Below are positions 25,820 through 36,755 of a DNA stretch of 64,000 nt, piece after piece. A program made the position numbers and the translations under genes. Under the pieces are notes generated by a model. That model worked only from the letters and a program-made list of their open reading frames with translations. It did no database searches and was not told the DNA's origin. Position 1 is the first letter of the stretch, and every line of letters begins with the position of its first letter. The DNA lies in assembly GCA_034638255.1 (NCBI GenBank), contig JAWPGT010000004.1:434001-498000 (forward strand), in the 5' to 3' direction. This stretch comes from Coprinus comatus. Lineage: Eukaryota > Basidiomycota > Agaricomycetes > Agaricales > Agaricaceae.

Positions 25820-26307
25820 TCACCTGTCAGTTATTCTTGAATTCTTACTGGACATTAAATAAACTGTAGACTTCTTTTCTTTCTGTGGGCCACTGCCTGT
25901 TTTGTGACTAATAACTATGAATAGCCACAGCACCATGCTATATAGCCCACTTCGTGAGTGAGTTGCACGGTCAACTGACCACATGATAGAAGTATACAGG
26001 AAGTGTAATTTCGTCCTGGCTTCGTCTGTAAGCAATTAATCAAACCTAATACTTAAAATCACAATAAAAGCTGAGCACAATATTGTATATACATACATAC
26101 ACGAGTAGTCTGTGCCGCCGATCCCGTACCGGTACCGAACATGATAGCCTGACTAGAGGTTACGCTAGTTGCGGCTTCCAACGAGATTGCCGCGAGGTTG
26201 GAAAACAAAGAATACCCCACACCAACGCCTAACAGACGCCTAAATTCCATACTATTATCTACATCATGGTTCATATATGGCCCTAGTTGTTCCTGGGGAA
26301 TGGTCAC
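25820..26307 (-). CDS. Doubtful small gene next to the MITE-like element
   Basis: An ATG at 26307 opens 69 codons with protein-like composition (MEFRRLLGVGVGYSLFSNLA, then EAATSVTSSQAIMFGTGTG), ending at a good donor (CGT then GTATGTATG) near 26100. Plausible acceptors lie near 26027-26050, and downstream frames stay open for 40 to 70 codons. No domain is recognised. The start lies only 10 bases from the end of the MITE-like element. It may be a small real gene, an exon of a decayed gene, or chance. Confidence 0.22.
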
Positions 26308-26316
26308 AATTCGCTT

Positions 26317-26823
26317 GATAAACTTTTTTGGAAAGCCCCGGAAACCTGGAAACGCTGGGAGCCCCCTTACTTTGGGGTTTTTTCTTATTTAGAAACGCCA
26401 TTGGAAACCTACGGATGAATATTTAGCCAGTGAAATATGGTGACCGCTCCGGTCCCATCACCGTAGACGTGAAGGACTTTTGAAAGCCGGGACGGCTCTT
26501 CGCACTTATGGAGTATCTTACTTACGGACAGGCAGTCCATGGATTTGACTCAGCCCTCAGCCTGCCTCGGCCCTCAACTAGTCGTGATGATTTACGGGAA
26601 GTTGCTCCTTGCTAGATCTCAACTCCACATCTCATGTGCGTCCTCACTGTTCTCTCGCACATCACATTGACGCATCGAATACCTCTCCGGAGCTAACCAT
26701 CACCCACCATCATCCATCACCGATTAATGGCGCATTTGCTAAAGACCACCAGAGAACTTATTTAGAAACCACTTTGGGTTTCCAGTGCTTCCTGGTTTCC
26801 GGGGATTTCCAAATAAGTTTATC
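26317..26823. mobile_element. MITE-like non-autonomous DNA transposon with long terminal inverted repeats
   Basis: The two ends are inverted copies of each other: the left arm starts GATAAACTTTTTTGGAAAG and the right arm, read on the other strand, starts GATAAACTTATTTGGAAAT. By eye about 40 of the first 47 bases match, continuing through CCCCGGAAACC. Both ends run TA-AACTT...AAGTT-TA, consistent with insertion at a TA dinucleotide as in Tc1/mariner-type elements. The 507-bp body has no transposase frame. The arms also contain direct copies of CTTATTTAGAAAC (about 26381 and 26756), so each arm can fold on itself. Confidence 0.72.
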
Positions 26824-28997
26824 CTGGAGATAATGTAGGGTTGTTCGTTATAAATGAAATTCCCCACACTTGCCGTAAGTATCAAGGGGAATCAATGGCC
26901 ACCGAATTCTGATGGTAAGTATTATCAGGTATTATCCCAAGCGACCTTCGGGGGAAAGTGTGAAGGTGGAGCACCGATGAACCTTTGAACCTTGGTCCGG
27001 AGGTTCCTTTTCCGACTGGTAAAAGAGCGAATAACGCGCCAATATCTGATAAGGGGAGCCCAAAAGGTACATACATACATATTATTGTTGCCAATAGGTA
27101 AAAACTCCGTGTTTTATTGACACCGACGGTTTAGGGTAACGGTAACGTAGTGTAGTGGCCGAATACATATGTTCGACCGGGTTCCTTTAAGAATTTAAAC
27201 CTTAGTAGGACTGCAAGCATCAAGGAATCAGTTAAAGGAATGTTGAAAAGTTAAAGCTTGGACGTTTGGAAGGTACCGGATGGACCTTAACATTTACATT
27301 GAAATGTCACTGGTACAGGTCACGTTGTTACCGAGTTCGTGTGCCCCAAAAAGTATTACAGATGCGGGTCAGGTTGTCCTTGAAAGTCCGTACCCGCTAA
27401 CTCCACCACTCGCCGCGACGGGTTGATTGAAATGTTACATGTAGAGTTTGACGTCCCATAAGGAATATGTGATGTAATGGAAGCATAATAGTTTGTCATC
27501 ATAGTCAAGGACAACATTATAAGACATAAAAACCACCGAGAAATGCATATGCTCGACTTCAGGACAATCAAAGAGTAGCTAGTAAATGTTCTGTTGGCGT
27601 AAACACCATGCGGCTATTTCCGCATTCTTCACCCAGATGGATACAGCATCAATGATTCTGATATTGATTGAAATTGAAATAGCCAGGTAGAAAATGATTC
27701 ATTTTTCACCCTCATCACGATGCTCGTTCTTCAAAGAATCAGAAGTCACTATCCATAAGTTGTTCAAGTGTCCTGATTTTTGCTCGTATAATAAAAGACC
27801 CCCCATTTCCACGCGTGTGGCGTTGAATATATACTCACTTACTTATCAGTTAAACAAGATCCTACAATATCGTATCATAAGGTATATCATACCGAAGTCC
27901 CCGCCAAAATGCATACATTTAAATGCACAGATTATGATCCTTGTTGTATTGTTTGATTAGAGGACTTCTCCAACGTGGGTTACTGGGTCAGAATTTTCAA
28001 GATTCCAGAAGAATACCCCAAATACCCCAAAATAATATAATTAGTGTACGTATCAGTTGGACGCAGTACTACTTTTCAAGACTCTTCGGTTACGGATTGT
28101 TCTAGGGTAATAATTCAAAAGTGAGGGTTTCCCTGACTTCCACGCGTGATTGTCATCCATCCCTGGGTGATTTACCTTGGTTGTATGTAACTCAGGTTCT
28201 ATGTTTAGGTTTTGAAATTTGGAAGATATGAAAAGTATTAAAAAGAAAACCTTCAACTTGTACAGGATTCTAGTACCGTACATATTTCGACACGAGAAAA
28301 TCAGCGAAAAAAACATGAGATGACGGATCACAAAGGAAAGGATTGAAACAATTTAATCAATCTCAAATTTCCTCACTGAGAATAGTACCCACGTTTTCTT
28401 TTGTCCTCGGCCAAAAAGAGAAATATTTAACGATATGATAGTTTCGATCATGGTAATCTCCGCTTACAAATCGCGTAAGATCTAAAAATGAGATTCAGTA
28501 GGGAAGTGTAGTGTCATTGGTTACTCATTATAACAATGTGCTCAACTTCATCAAAAGAGCGTATCACTGCATAGTAGCAGATGTCCAGCCCAGGTGATGA
28601 GGGTCTTATGTCTCCTGATTATTATTATTCTCAAATTATAACATAATTTATTTGTGAAAGTCTTTTCTTTCCCTCTAAGGTAAGTCGGATGGCCAGGGAA
28701 GTCTTGTTCACATGCACCAACTACGCAAGTAATATCACTTCTTTTGTGTATTTTTTCACATTGAAGGGTCCTTCCAGAGAAAGACGATAGATAGGATGGA
28801 AGATCCCTAACGAATTTGTGATCCTTTCGCGGAATGCCCAAGGATCAGAAGACCTAATTGTCATTGTTGTTGGAGATTTTTTAGCCAAATGCCTACATCA
28901 ATTCTTCGTTCACGTTTTGTTCTTTCGAGTTCTTCCAAGGTTTCATTAAATATCGGAAAAATAGACCAGGTTCAAAATCTCCGGCCAAACATCTAAT

Positions 28998-30364
28998 TCA
29001 AGGCATGTTGAGACGGCAGGTAGTACCACCACCCGTAATACCATCGATGATAAAGAAGTTGGCAATTGGAGGATCTCGTCCACCGAGAGCTTTTAGAATA
29101 TCTTGTCCTAACAAACCCCCTACTATGGCACATACAGGATTAAATTCGTGCCGCGCACCGTTGGATATTGATCTAAGGAGAAATTTCGGTTTCAGTGGAG
29201 TGTTATTTGGGGATATGGATAGACTCTCACTCAATGAGATCTGCGGGCACTTGTCGCAACACTTGTTGGTTGACATCGGCCGTTGCAAGTAAATTGTTAG
29301 CAATGGTTTGGACTTCAGCGGCCGCGAGAGAACCAGATGGTAGCTGTTTGTGTACATTTTGGTATTGCCAAAGAGCTTAAAGGAAGTCAGATACACCAAA
29401 TGAGAGAAAATCTTGGTTTACCCAGTATGCTGAAGAACAAAGCAGGATTGACTTCTTTTGTCTGTCGCTTCGTGAGGCCTGTCCACTTGTGTTGAAGAGC
29501 TACAGAGAGAGGGCAGTAGACTGCCTTGTTTTTGACATTCCTAGCTCCTTCCTTGACATTGGTGCGATCTCTGTAGTACAAATGAATAAATTTGTGTCCG
29601 AAATACCAGGACAGTCCTCTAAGTTCACTTACTGTGCAATATATTCGTGCTCTAACAGGTCACAAAATATGTAACCGAAGAAACCGTAGGAACCACCCGC
29701 GTAAAATGGTTTAGCATATCGCCGACAAACCTCATTCATATGTATCTGCACGTGTGAGAGAATATGTAGTCAAAGTTGACAATATACAGAAAAGACCACC
29801 CACGAGACTGGCCCGATCGTGATCGGTTACACAAACGAGGTCGACTTGTTGAATGAGATTCTCAAAAGCATCTCCTTCCAGTGTAGAGGTATTGGTTATA
29901 GTCTCCACATTCACGAGGGGATTTAGACTTTCAATTCTCTGTTTGGCAACGTCGAGTCGCTGGGGGCGGTAGTACCGACAATCAACCTTTGATATACCGA
30001 AGCCATCGTGAAACACTCGCCTTACGCCCCACGTCGTCATCTCTAAAGAAGAAACCGCATCCCAAGTCTTCTTCGGCGACATCGTCACCGTCAATGATTA
30101 TCAGTTTACCAATTCCTGCGAGTACCATGTTCTTGATGGCTTCTGTCGCAACACCCCGCAATTTTACAACCAAAATTACAGCATTTCTCATCCTAAAGGT
30201 CATAAGACATTCGGGTGCATTGAATCAAGGCCCTAATATTCACACCTTTGCTGCGCTTCAATGCCCCAGAGCCTCATCTGACGATCATAACGCGTTGCTT
30301 CTTCTTCTGTCAGTTCATTTCCAACAGGGTTCATAGTATTTTCAATAGTTTCTGGAATAGTCAT
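28998..30364 (-). CDS. AOS1: SUMO-activating enzyme subunit Aos1/SAE1
   Basis: Model: complement(join(28998..29172,29231..29375,29422..29570,29633..29745,29804..29959,30021..30192,30246..30364)), 342 aa, close to the usual length of about 345. The N-terminus has the E1 signature EEEATRYDRQMRLWGIEAQQR. It is followed by LRGVATEAIKNMVLAGIGKL, IIIDGDDVAEEDLGCGFFFR, DLLEHEYIAQ and the C-terminal FNPVCAIVGGLLGQDILKAL and ANFFIIDG. Aos1 pairs with Uba2 to adenylate and activate SUMO in the nucleus; the catalytic cysteine is in Uba2, so its absence here is expected. Intron 29960-30020 is GC-AG, and only this splice joins VGRK to RLDVAKQRIESLNP in phase. Confidence 0.9.
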
Positions 30365-30644
30365 TATGACTCTGTGAATTGTCAAGGGAAACAAGCAAGG
30401 AGCTTATTCGCGTCTCTTTCAAACGCGTTACATCATTGATCGGCAATTTCCGATATTTTGACAGTGTGAGGAGTGAAAGCAACGGTAAAAGATTGTTTGG
30501 TAATTGGGCTTAAGTTAATGATACATAGATAGATAGACCACCGTTTCGGATACAACGAAGATATAGAATACATACGAATGTGTAAATCGGGTATAGCAGA
30601 TAGGATTATTAACATCATTGAACAACGAAGAACCTCAATTCTTT

Positions 30645-33454
30645 TTATGCCACCATCGCCATCCCATCGCCACTAGAATTGCCATCTCGGTCATCATCGA
30701 GTCTACGAACGCCATATAAGATTCGTTAAATCGTGCAAAAACATTTTATACTTACAGATAGTTTCGTTCAATCTCTGAGAGAATGCTCAGGAAATCCCCT
30801 AGGAAAAAGTCAGCTATGACCATAGCCCTTAGCTAGAAAGGAACCTACATAAATAGGCATGTGCCCTTGCAGCTGACGCAGGTGCCGTCTCGGCCTTTTT
30901 GACAGCGTCGAGTAGGGTAGATGCGACAAAGCGAACCTTGTGAACCTGAAACATTCCCAAATTAAGAGAATGCTTTCTCGTAAACAGGAAATTACATACC
31001 AAGCTAGGTCCGTTGGTAGCAATGGATTGGATAGGAATGCTGGTAGACAGTATCAGATACGGTCAGAATAGAAGGATTCAAGGGTTGGTTGTACCTGTGT
31101 AGAATGTTGAGCAAATCCCTGGCCACCACTTCACGGTCTTCGGCAACTTGTTGTTCATCAAGGTTACCGTGTAGGGACATCAGGAGTTCGTCACGATATT
31201 GTTCGATAACAAATCTGACAAGTTGCTATTATATGATTGTGTGAATAATTTTATTATCAATTTTTAGAATTGAACCCCTACCTGTGTTACATACAAGTTG
31301 GCTTGCATGACGAGGAATGGGTTCAGGGCATTAGCGCGGGAAGCATTGGGATTGTCGAAGAAGTCTTTTACTTCAGCGAAAGTCGCTTGTCGGAATACGT
31401 CGCCTCCGTATTCCGGTGGTATATGAGCTTGGGAATGAGCTTGCTTTAGGCGAAGTAATTCTGGGGCGTGACTGAGGGCGGAGAGGATCCTCGTATGTAG
31501 TGATTGGACTTCCTCCAATCTAGCAGTAGCGAACTGCCCTTGCGGAGGTGATCGCTTGTCCACCCGAATCCTAACTAGAATTTCACCCAGCAGTGCAAAT
31601 ATTCTAGAAGTGTAGTTGAGCCCCGAGACGAGTGCGGTTTTTCCATGCGGTTGTGGTAGGTAGGCACTTGGTGTGATACTAGAAAGAAATACCCATGAGT
31701 GTCAAGCGCATGTAAAGTCCTAATGAGACATACTATTCATCGTCAAGTTCCTTGGGGAAATGTACTGTACAGTCCTCGTCTCTAAGGCAAATCGGTCGGC
31801 CTAAGAGTATCGACATTGACTTGTCAGCTGATGGAGATTTTCAGCTTGTATGCAACGTCGAGAAGAAAGAAACTAACCTCCAAAGAGGAGCCAGAATGTA
31901 CGCCGCCGGACCTCGCATTCAATAGGATCAAGTCCTTCATAAGAAGCTTCTTCGTGCATACGAAGAGTGACCGCAATGTGAGCCGATTCGCCGAAAGCAG
32001 CATGCTGTGTGGCATCATGACCTTCACAGAAATGGTAGACGCAATCACTAGCGATCCGTTAGGCTTATGGAAGGTTAAAAATATCCACATAGCTCACAAG
32101 TAGCGAATAACCACATGCATCGACGTCGGAGGATCGTAGGTGGCTATTGTAATATGGCGGCTGGCCTCGTAGCAAGTCTAGATAGTCGTTGTTCAGATGG
32201 AGGAAGAACAGTTAAACAGGGCACCCATACCTGAGCCAGTTTTCGAACGACCGGGCGTTCCATTGGGAGATAGGACCTGGGAACCTGAACTAATGTAGAT
32301 GCAACAGTGGACATGACGAGAGCGAAAAAGAGTGGATCCCTTTCTTCTCGTTTAGCGTGAAGATCGGCCATGAACGAAGGTTTGTGGATACAAGGAGTTA
32401 AAGGATACACAAAATCGAAGAAAAGTGCTATAATGAGTGAAATAGTGTCGCGGGGAGCAATTTCCTCTAGTCTCCTTGGCCTGTAATAGTAAGACAACGG
32501 CGGAACAGTATTCGGAGGAGGAATGGGAGGTTGCTGGGGCTGTTTGTAAGACCAGTTGTACATTGAATACGGGCTAAATTGGTCCGCGGGTGAATTGTAC
32601 GAGTGGGGGGAATCATCTATCTTGGGCGTTGGATGGGAACGCAGGATCGAGTTGGGGTTGGGAGCTGGCTCATTGGTGTGTAAGTTTGGATAGGTCGAAG
32701 CGATATGGGGTGGAGGATAATGTGGATGATACGAATCTGCAGCTATGGGATACCGAGAAGGTGGTAAAGGCACAGAAGATGGAGGGAGCGGGTTAAGCGA
32801 CGGCTCGAGATATCCCGTTGGACTCTTAGCACCTAATGACGGTGAGATCACGCTATTGGGTGGGCTGGCAACGCTTGATACAGGCGAAGTTGTGTTCTCT
32901 TGATCGACTTGATTTTCTGGTTGGTTACCCGCAGCAGCAGCAGCAGCTTCCTGGAGGCGCCGTAGGTAGCTTTGTGAAAATTTATTTGAGATTCTGCCTG
33001 GCTGTTGTGGGGGGGAATACTTACAGGTTGGGAGGGCCGCGTTTTTTTGGTTGATAGTCATAGGTGCAAGGGATTCCAAGCGTGATGCAATGTTTACACG
33101 ACTGTTTTGGATCATCTGGGTTATCCCTCGCACAACGAACTTTGCGTGCTCTGCAAGCATCGCAGCCTGTGCAGAAAAGAGAACTTAGGAGGGGGACGGG
33201 TGGCAAGAGGAGAGAACGAACTCTGAGACTGTCTCCTGATAGAAAACATAGCGTCAGTAAGATGACATGAACGGTCGGTGGAGAGGTGGAAATGCGGGGG
33301 GGGGAGGATGGAAGGAGGGCACGGAGAAAGATCGGGCAAATAAGACATACTTTCTCTTGCTCTTGCTGTTTTCGGACAGAGATTCCTTGAGATGGGCATC
33401 GTCAGAAGGCGGGGTGGCCGAGCTATTATCTTTCCGTGAACGAGCAGCAGGCAT
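30645..33454 (-). CDS. Zn2Cys6 fungal transcription factor
   Basis: Model: complement(join(30645..30702,30756..30798,30849..30945,31000..31039,31095..31225,31282..31678,31734..31827,31878..32047,32098..32177,32231..32969,33025..33166,33222..33235,33351..33454)), 702 aa. The binuclear zinc cluster is CDACRARKVRC...C..C...C with the basic lead-in KRQSQS. A Pro-rich linker follows, with an Ala run. The fungal-specific transcription factor domain shows ISLIIALFFDFVYPLTPCIH, then EVRRRTFWLLFGADKSMSIL and LGRPICLRDEDC. It should be a nuclear DNA-binding regulator; its targets are unknown. The 14-nt exon 33222-33235 supplies part of the basic segment just before the first cysteine and keeps phase. 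Confidence 0.9.
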
Positions 33455-33839
33455 GATGGTGTGGGAGAGGAAAGACTATAGAGGGGATGACAGAGTGGAC
33501 AGGCTGGTTTTGAGGCGATGGACTGTTTGTTGTTCCCGTGCCACTTCGGGCGCTATGCAAACTCAAAAAACTTCTTCCAAAGATTTATATCGCATAGAAT
33601 CACTCTCAGTCACTCAGCCTGAACAAACACTCAAATCTTGGACGCGTGGGTCCCAACACGGCTAATGTCACGAGAACATACCCGTTCACACTGCAACCAG
33701 GGCTCGGCCAATCTCCGGATCCAGGGCCCTGGATCTTCCTTTCTCCTTTTGTCTTTTGATCTCATCAGTCACCCTAGCCGACAAATCGGCAGTTTCCCAC
33801 AACTCCGTCATCTCCTTCCTGGGGGTCCGCGGTCCACAA
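33455..33839. other. Intergenic region
   Basis: These 385 bases separate the 3' end of the PPR-like gene from the start of the Zn2Cys6 gene on the same strand. I saw no conserved coding sequence. It should hold the regulator's promoter. Confidence 0.4.
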
Positions 33840-36104
33840 CTAACTTTGTATTTGCGAGATTATCATACGACTGTATATACCACTAATCTCACCGTTTCTA
33901 TTCTGCTCTCGCGTCAGTCGTCCGATCGAGTACCGTTGATACGAGTGTTCAGCATCATCCCATTCTCGACTCTCCTTCAGAAACGTACGCCAGAAACTAA
34001 ATGCCAGCCGTGCTTCCTCTGCCTCAATGGCCAATGAGACCAGGTAGCCTCCAAGTTGAGTCGATGATTCACTTCCAGGCAAAGCATACCCTTGAACCAG
34101 TTCCCAAGCAGTCTTCAGCTTCCGAACCTTATCCTCCCTAGTATCACCCTTGTGGGGTTCCACAACCGCTCTAATAAGGGCTCCGAAAACTTTCATGTCA
34201 CTCTGGAAGTCGAGCACCATAATCTTCGCCATCATCTCATCTGTTATCCCACTATTGCCGTGCGCAGACGCGTAATGTAGTACCGTTCCAAGGCTTACCA
34301 CATCAGGATCCATGCCATTTTCTGCCATCTTCTTGATCATCCTTGCGGCGGCCTTGACGTCTTGTTTGGCTATCGCGGTCAATGCGACATTAACATCATG
34401 CAAATCGGGCAGTTCCCGACGATCTAGCAGGATTTTGAAAACATTAAACCCCTCCGTGTTTTTTCCGACGATGAAGCACGCTCTGGCATAGGACGTCAGA
34501 ACTCGATGATCCGCAGTATCCAAGGGGAGATGATATTCGCGGAACTTGCTTATTACTTGGTCAACAAATTGGCGCAGATCAAGTGTTTTAGCTTCTAGTT
34601 CTCTCGTCCCCTCCGCGTCATCCGATTCTTCATCGATCTTAACTTCGAGTCTCCGGATCAAATTGGTGAAAAGACTAGTAATACGCAGCATCAAGGCAGA
34701 GTTACCAAGAACAATAGCACTGTCCTTCCCTGTGGCATACCTCTCCCACAACGCTCGAGTCGAGTTTGCAAAACCTTTTCTCGCAGCCAATACAATAAAT
34801 TGAGCTCGAGAACTGATAGGTAGCGGTATATGGTCTTGAACGACATCGGAAGCTAGCGTCCTCGCAAGAAATAGTTTCTTGCTCTGTTTTGTGATATAAC
34901 ACATGAGCCAACTGAGTGCCTTCCCTTGTGGAGAAGGATACGAATGGCTTTCAATAGTCGACTGAGCCCGGGAAAACTCATACATGTTCTCTGCAGCGGT
35001 GGTTGCATTCAATTCAACAGCACAGTTGTAGAATTGACGAACAAGTCCATCTGGGACTGGTGCATAAGGATGTAGTAGGCAGATAATGTTGAAACAACGT
35101 TCAAGATCATTGGCAGAAGAAGGTGCCATGAGAAGCGTATAAAGAGAGTCTGTTGCGTGTCGTAGCACAAAAGAGTCTGGTGGAAGGGGCGTTTGTAGCA
35201 GTTGCTTAAGACCTTGTTCCGCGAACGGTACCCAGTTCCAATACAGGCTAGCCTTGACAAGTGAGATGCCAATGATTTGCTTGAAAGTGTGGGAGGAGGA
35301 TGAGTGGATCATTGCTTCAGAAGGGATATGACCTGTTTCAATAAGAACCTGGAAAATATCCACCACCAGCTCCTGGTGTTGGATTAGACAAATGCGAATA
35401 AATTTAAAGGCAGACCGAACTATGCTGGGAGGAATGTAGGAGACAGAATGAAGATTGAAACGGCGAATTTGTCGGACGTGATAAAGGATATGTTGGTGTA
35501 GATGAGTAATGATGGAGGATACAATTTCATCCTTGCGTTCATCGATGCACGAGATTAGTTGGGAGATGGATTTGACCGAAGGATGGAACGAGGAGGAACC
35601 CATTGAGGAAAGTAAGAAATCGAGCGTAGGCAGAGACAAGGCGCAGACGACATCCGTAGAGAGGAGAAGCTCAAGTTCGTGGACCCGTGCGCTCTCCATT
35701 CTGGGTTGGAGATGAGAACGTAAAATAATGTGTACGAGTTTATGAATCAAGTCAGAGTCACCGGAGGCAACAGCCTTCTTGAGGCGCGTGAAGTTGGTGA
35801 AATTAGGAAAACACTCGGTACCAAGTTGAGTATTTGTGTATAGGTTAGCTAGGGCGGCATCTATATTGCATGTTTGCGAGCCGGGTTGTGTTGTACGGGA
35901 AGAACCATCCACCTGCGCGCCAATATCGCGTGCATTGTCGGGAGAGGGTGTGTTGGTTGTGCGAGACACGTTGTTAAGGTGGGTAGGTTGGGTCCTGAAT
36001 GGTGTTGTTGTGCGACCATTTGTATAATTGCTCCGTATGTTCGACAAGGGTATTCTGTTTTTCGGAAGGCGAATTTGGGAGTGAAGACGACGGCAAAGTA
36101 ACAT
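33840..36104 (-). CDS. Mitochondrial pentatricopeptide-like repeat protein
   Basis: A single open exon of 754 codons. The first 40 residues are rich in Arg, Ser and Asn with almost no acidic residues (MLLCRRLHSQIRLPKNRI), a likely mitochondrial targeting sequence. The rest is alpha-helical repeat-like. PPR-like units are clearest near residues 560-640: HRVLTSYARACFIVGKNTEG, VNVALTAIAKQDVKAAARMI and DPDVVSLGTVLHYASAHG. PPR proteins bind organellar RNA and act in its processing or translation; that role is inferred. It is the longest intronless gene in the window, unlike its neighbours. Confidence 0.65.
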   Translation of the reverse strand: MLLCRRLHSQIRLPKNRIPLSNIRSNYTNGRTTTPFRTQPTHLNNVSRTTNTPSPDNARDIGAQVDGSSRTTQPGSQTCNIDAALANLYTNTQLGTECFPNFTNFTRLKKAVASGDSDLIHKLVHIILRSHLQPRMESARVHELELLLSTDVVCALSLPTLDFLLSSMGSSSFHPSVKSISQLISCIDERKDEIVSSIITHLHQHILYHVRQIRRFNLHSVSYIPPSIVRSAFKFIRICLIQHQELVVDIFQVLIETGHIPSEAMIHSSSSHTFKQIIGISLVKASLYWNWVPFAEQGLKQLLQTPLPPDSFVLRHATDSLYTLLMAPSSANDLERCFNIICLLHPYAPVPDGLVRQFYNCAVELNATTAAENMYEFSRAQSTIESHSYPSPQGKALSWLMCYITKQSKKLFLARTLASDVVQDHIPLPISSRAQFIVLAARKGFANSTRALWERYATGKDSAIVLGNSALMLRITSLFTNLIRRLEVKIDEESDDAEGTRELEAKTLDLRQFVDQVISKFREYHLPLDTADHRVLTSYARACFIVGKNTEGFNVFKILLDRRELPDLHDVNVALTAIAKQDVKAAARMIKKMAENGMDPDVVSLGTVLHYASAHGNSGITDEMMAKIMVLDFQSDMKVFGALIRAVVEPHKGDTREDKVRKLKTAWELVQGYALPGSESSTQLGGYLVSLAIEAEEARLAFSFWRTFLKESREWDDAEHSYQRYSIGRLTREQNRNGEISGIYSRMIISQIQS

Positions 36105-36755
36105 AGGTCAACTGGAAAGAGAAACTAAACATGAGTACACCCGATAATTGTAAGACAAAGTATGCCCTCACCACATTCCGCAGAACTAATAAAATCTCTG
36201 GGAAGATAGCCCAGGCTCTTCGTGTCTCGACCACTAACTCTTAACGGTGAGAAGAATGCTTTCGACTCGAGCCAATGACATGTACATACACACCTATGTC
36301 CTGAAAAAAATCGGGACATCACGTGCAATGTCACTGTCACCGTTACTGGAGGAGGGACTTTCATTACTCTTAGAGGTCAGAGCTATCGGTGGGATATCTG
36401 CAGCCTCTTCAACTTAAATATCCTCCAAATGCCACAAACATAAAACAAAACATCGGTCTTTAATAACACACGGAAAAATGCGCCAGGATTTACTCGCTTC
36501 ATTGACTGAGAGTAGGCTTACTGTCCCAATAAATATTGCAAGCGGACATCCGGATCGTCGGTCGCCTGGTCTTTGACAGCCTACGCCCACCTCGTGAAGG
36601 GGGGGCTTCAATTGTTTGAGTGAGGATGAGCATATACCATATCAATTCCGAGTTGAAGTTGGATGCCGCCACGTGGTCCAAACGGTTGCAAAATCAAGGA
36701 ATGCAGTACTTAGTAACTACCACTTAATTATCGCTTACGCATCTCCACAAATACC
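36105..36755. promoter_or_regulatory. Divergent promoter region
   Basis: These 651 bases lie between the PPR-like gene (minus) and the GRASP gene (+), so both promoters must be here. No clear TATA box or coding frame was identified. Confidence 0.4.

Larger units (their letters stand above)
25772..28997. other. Gene-poor region with a MITE-like element
   Basis: This 3.2-kb stretch is the largest gap between confident genes. It holds the TcuA-like gene's promoter, a doubtful small gene (25820-26307), the inverted-repeat element at 26317-26823 and an AT-rich stretch without coding signal from about 27100 to 28997. Short TACA-type repeats occur near 26088 and 27070. The remaining open frames are short, lack domains and are not supported by splice phase. 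Confidence 0.45.

Noticed and set aside
27100..28900. Short open frames in the gene-poor region
   Set aside because: All under 100 codons with low complexity and no splice-supported continuation.
29987..30020. A 34-nt intron in the Aos1 gene ending at ATCAAAG
   Set aside because: It closes phase but inserts nine residues not seen in the family and would be unusually short; the 61-nt intron gives the conserved VGRK-RLDVAKQRIESLNP join.
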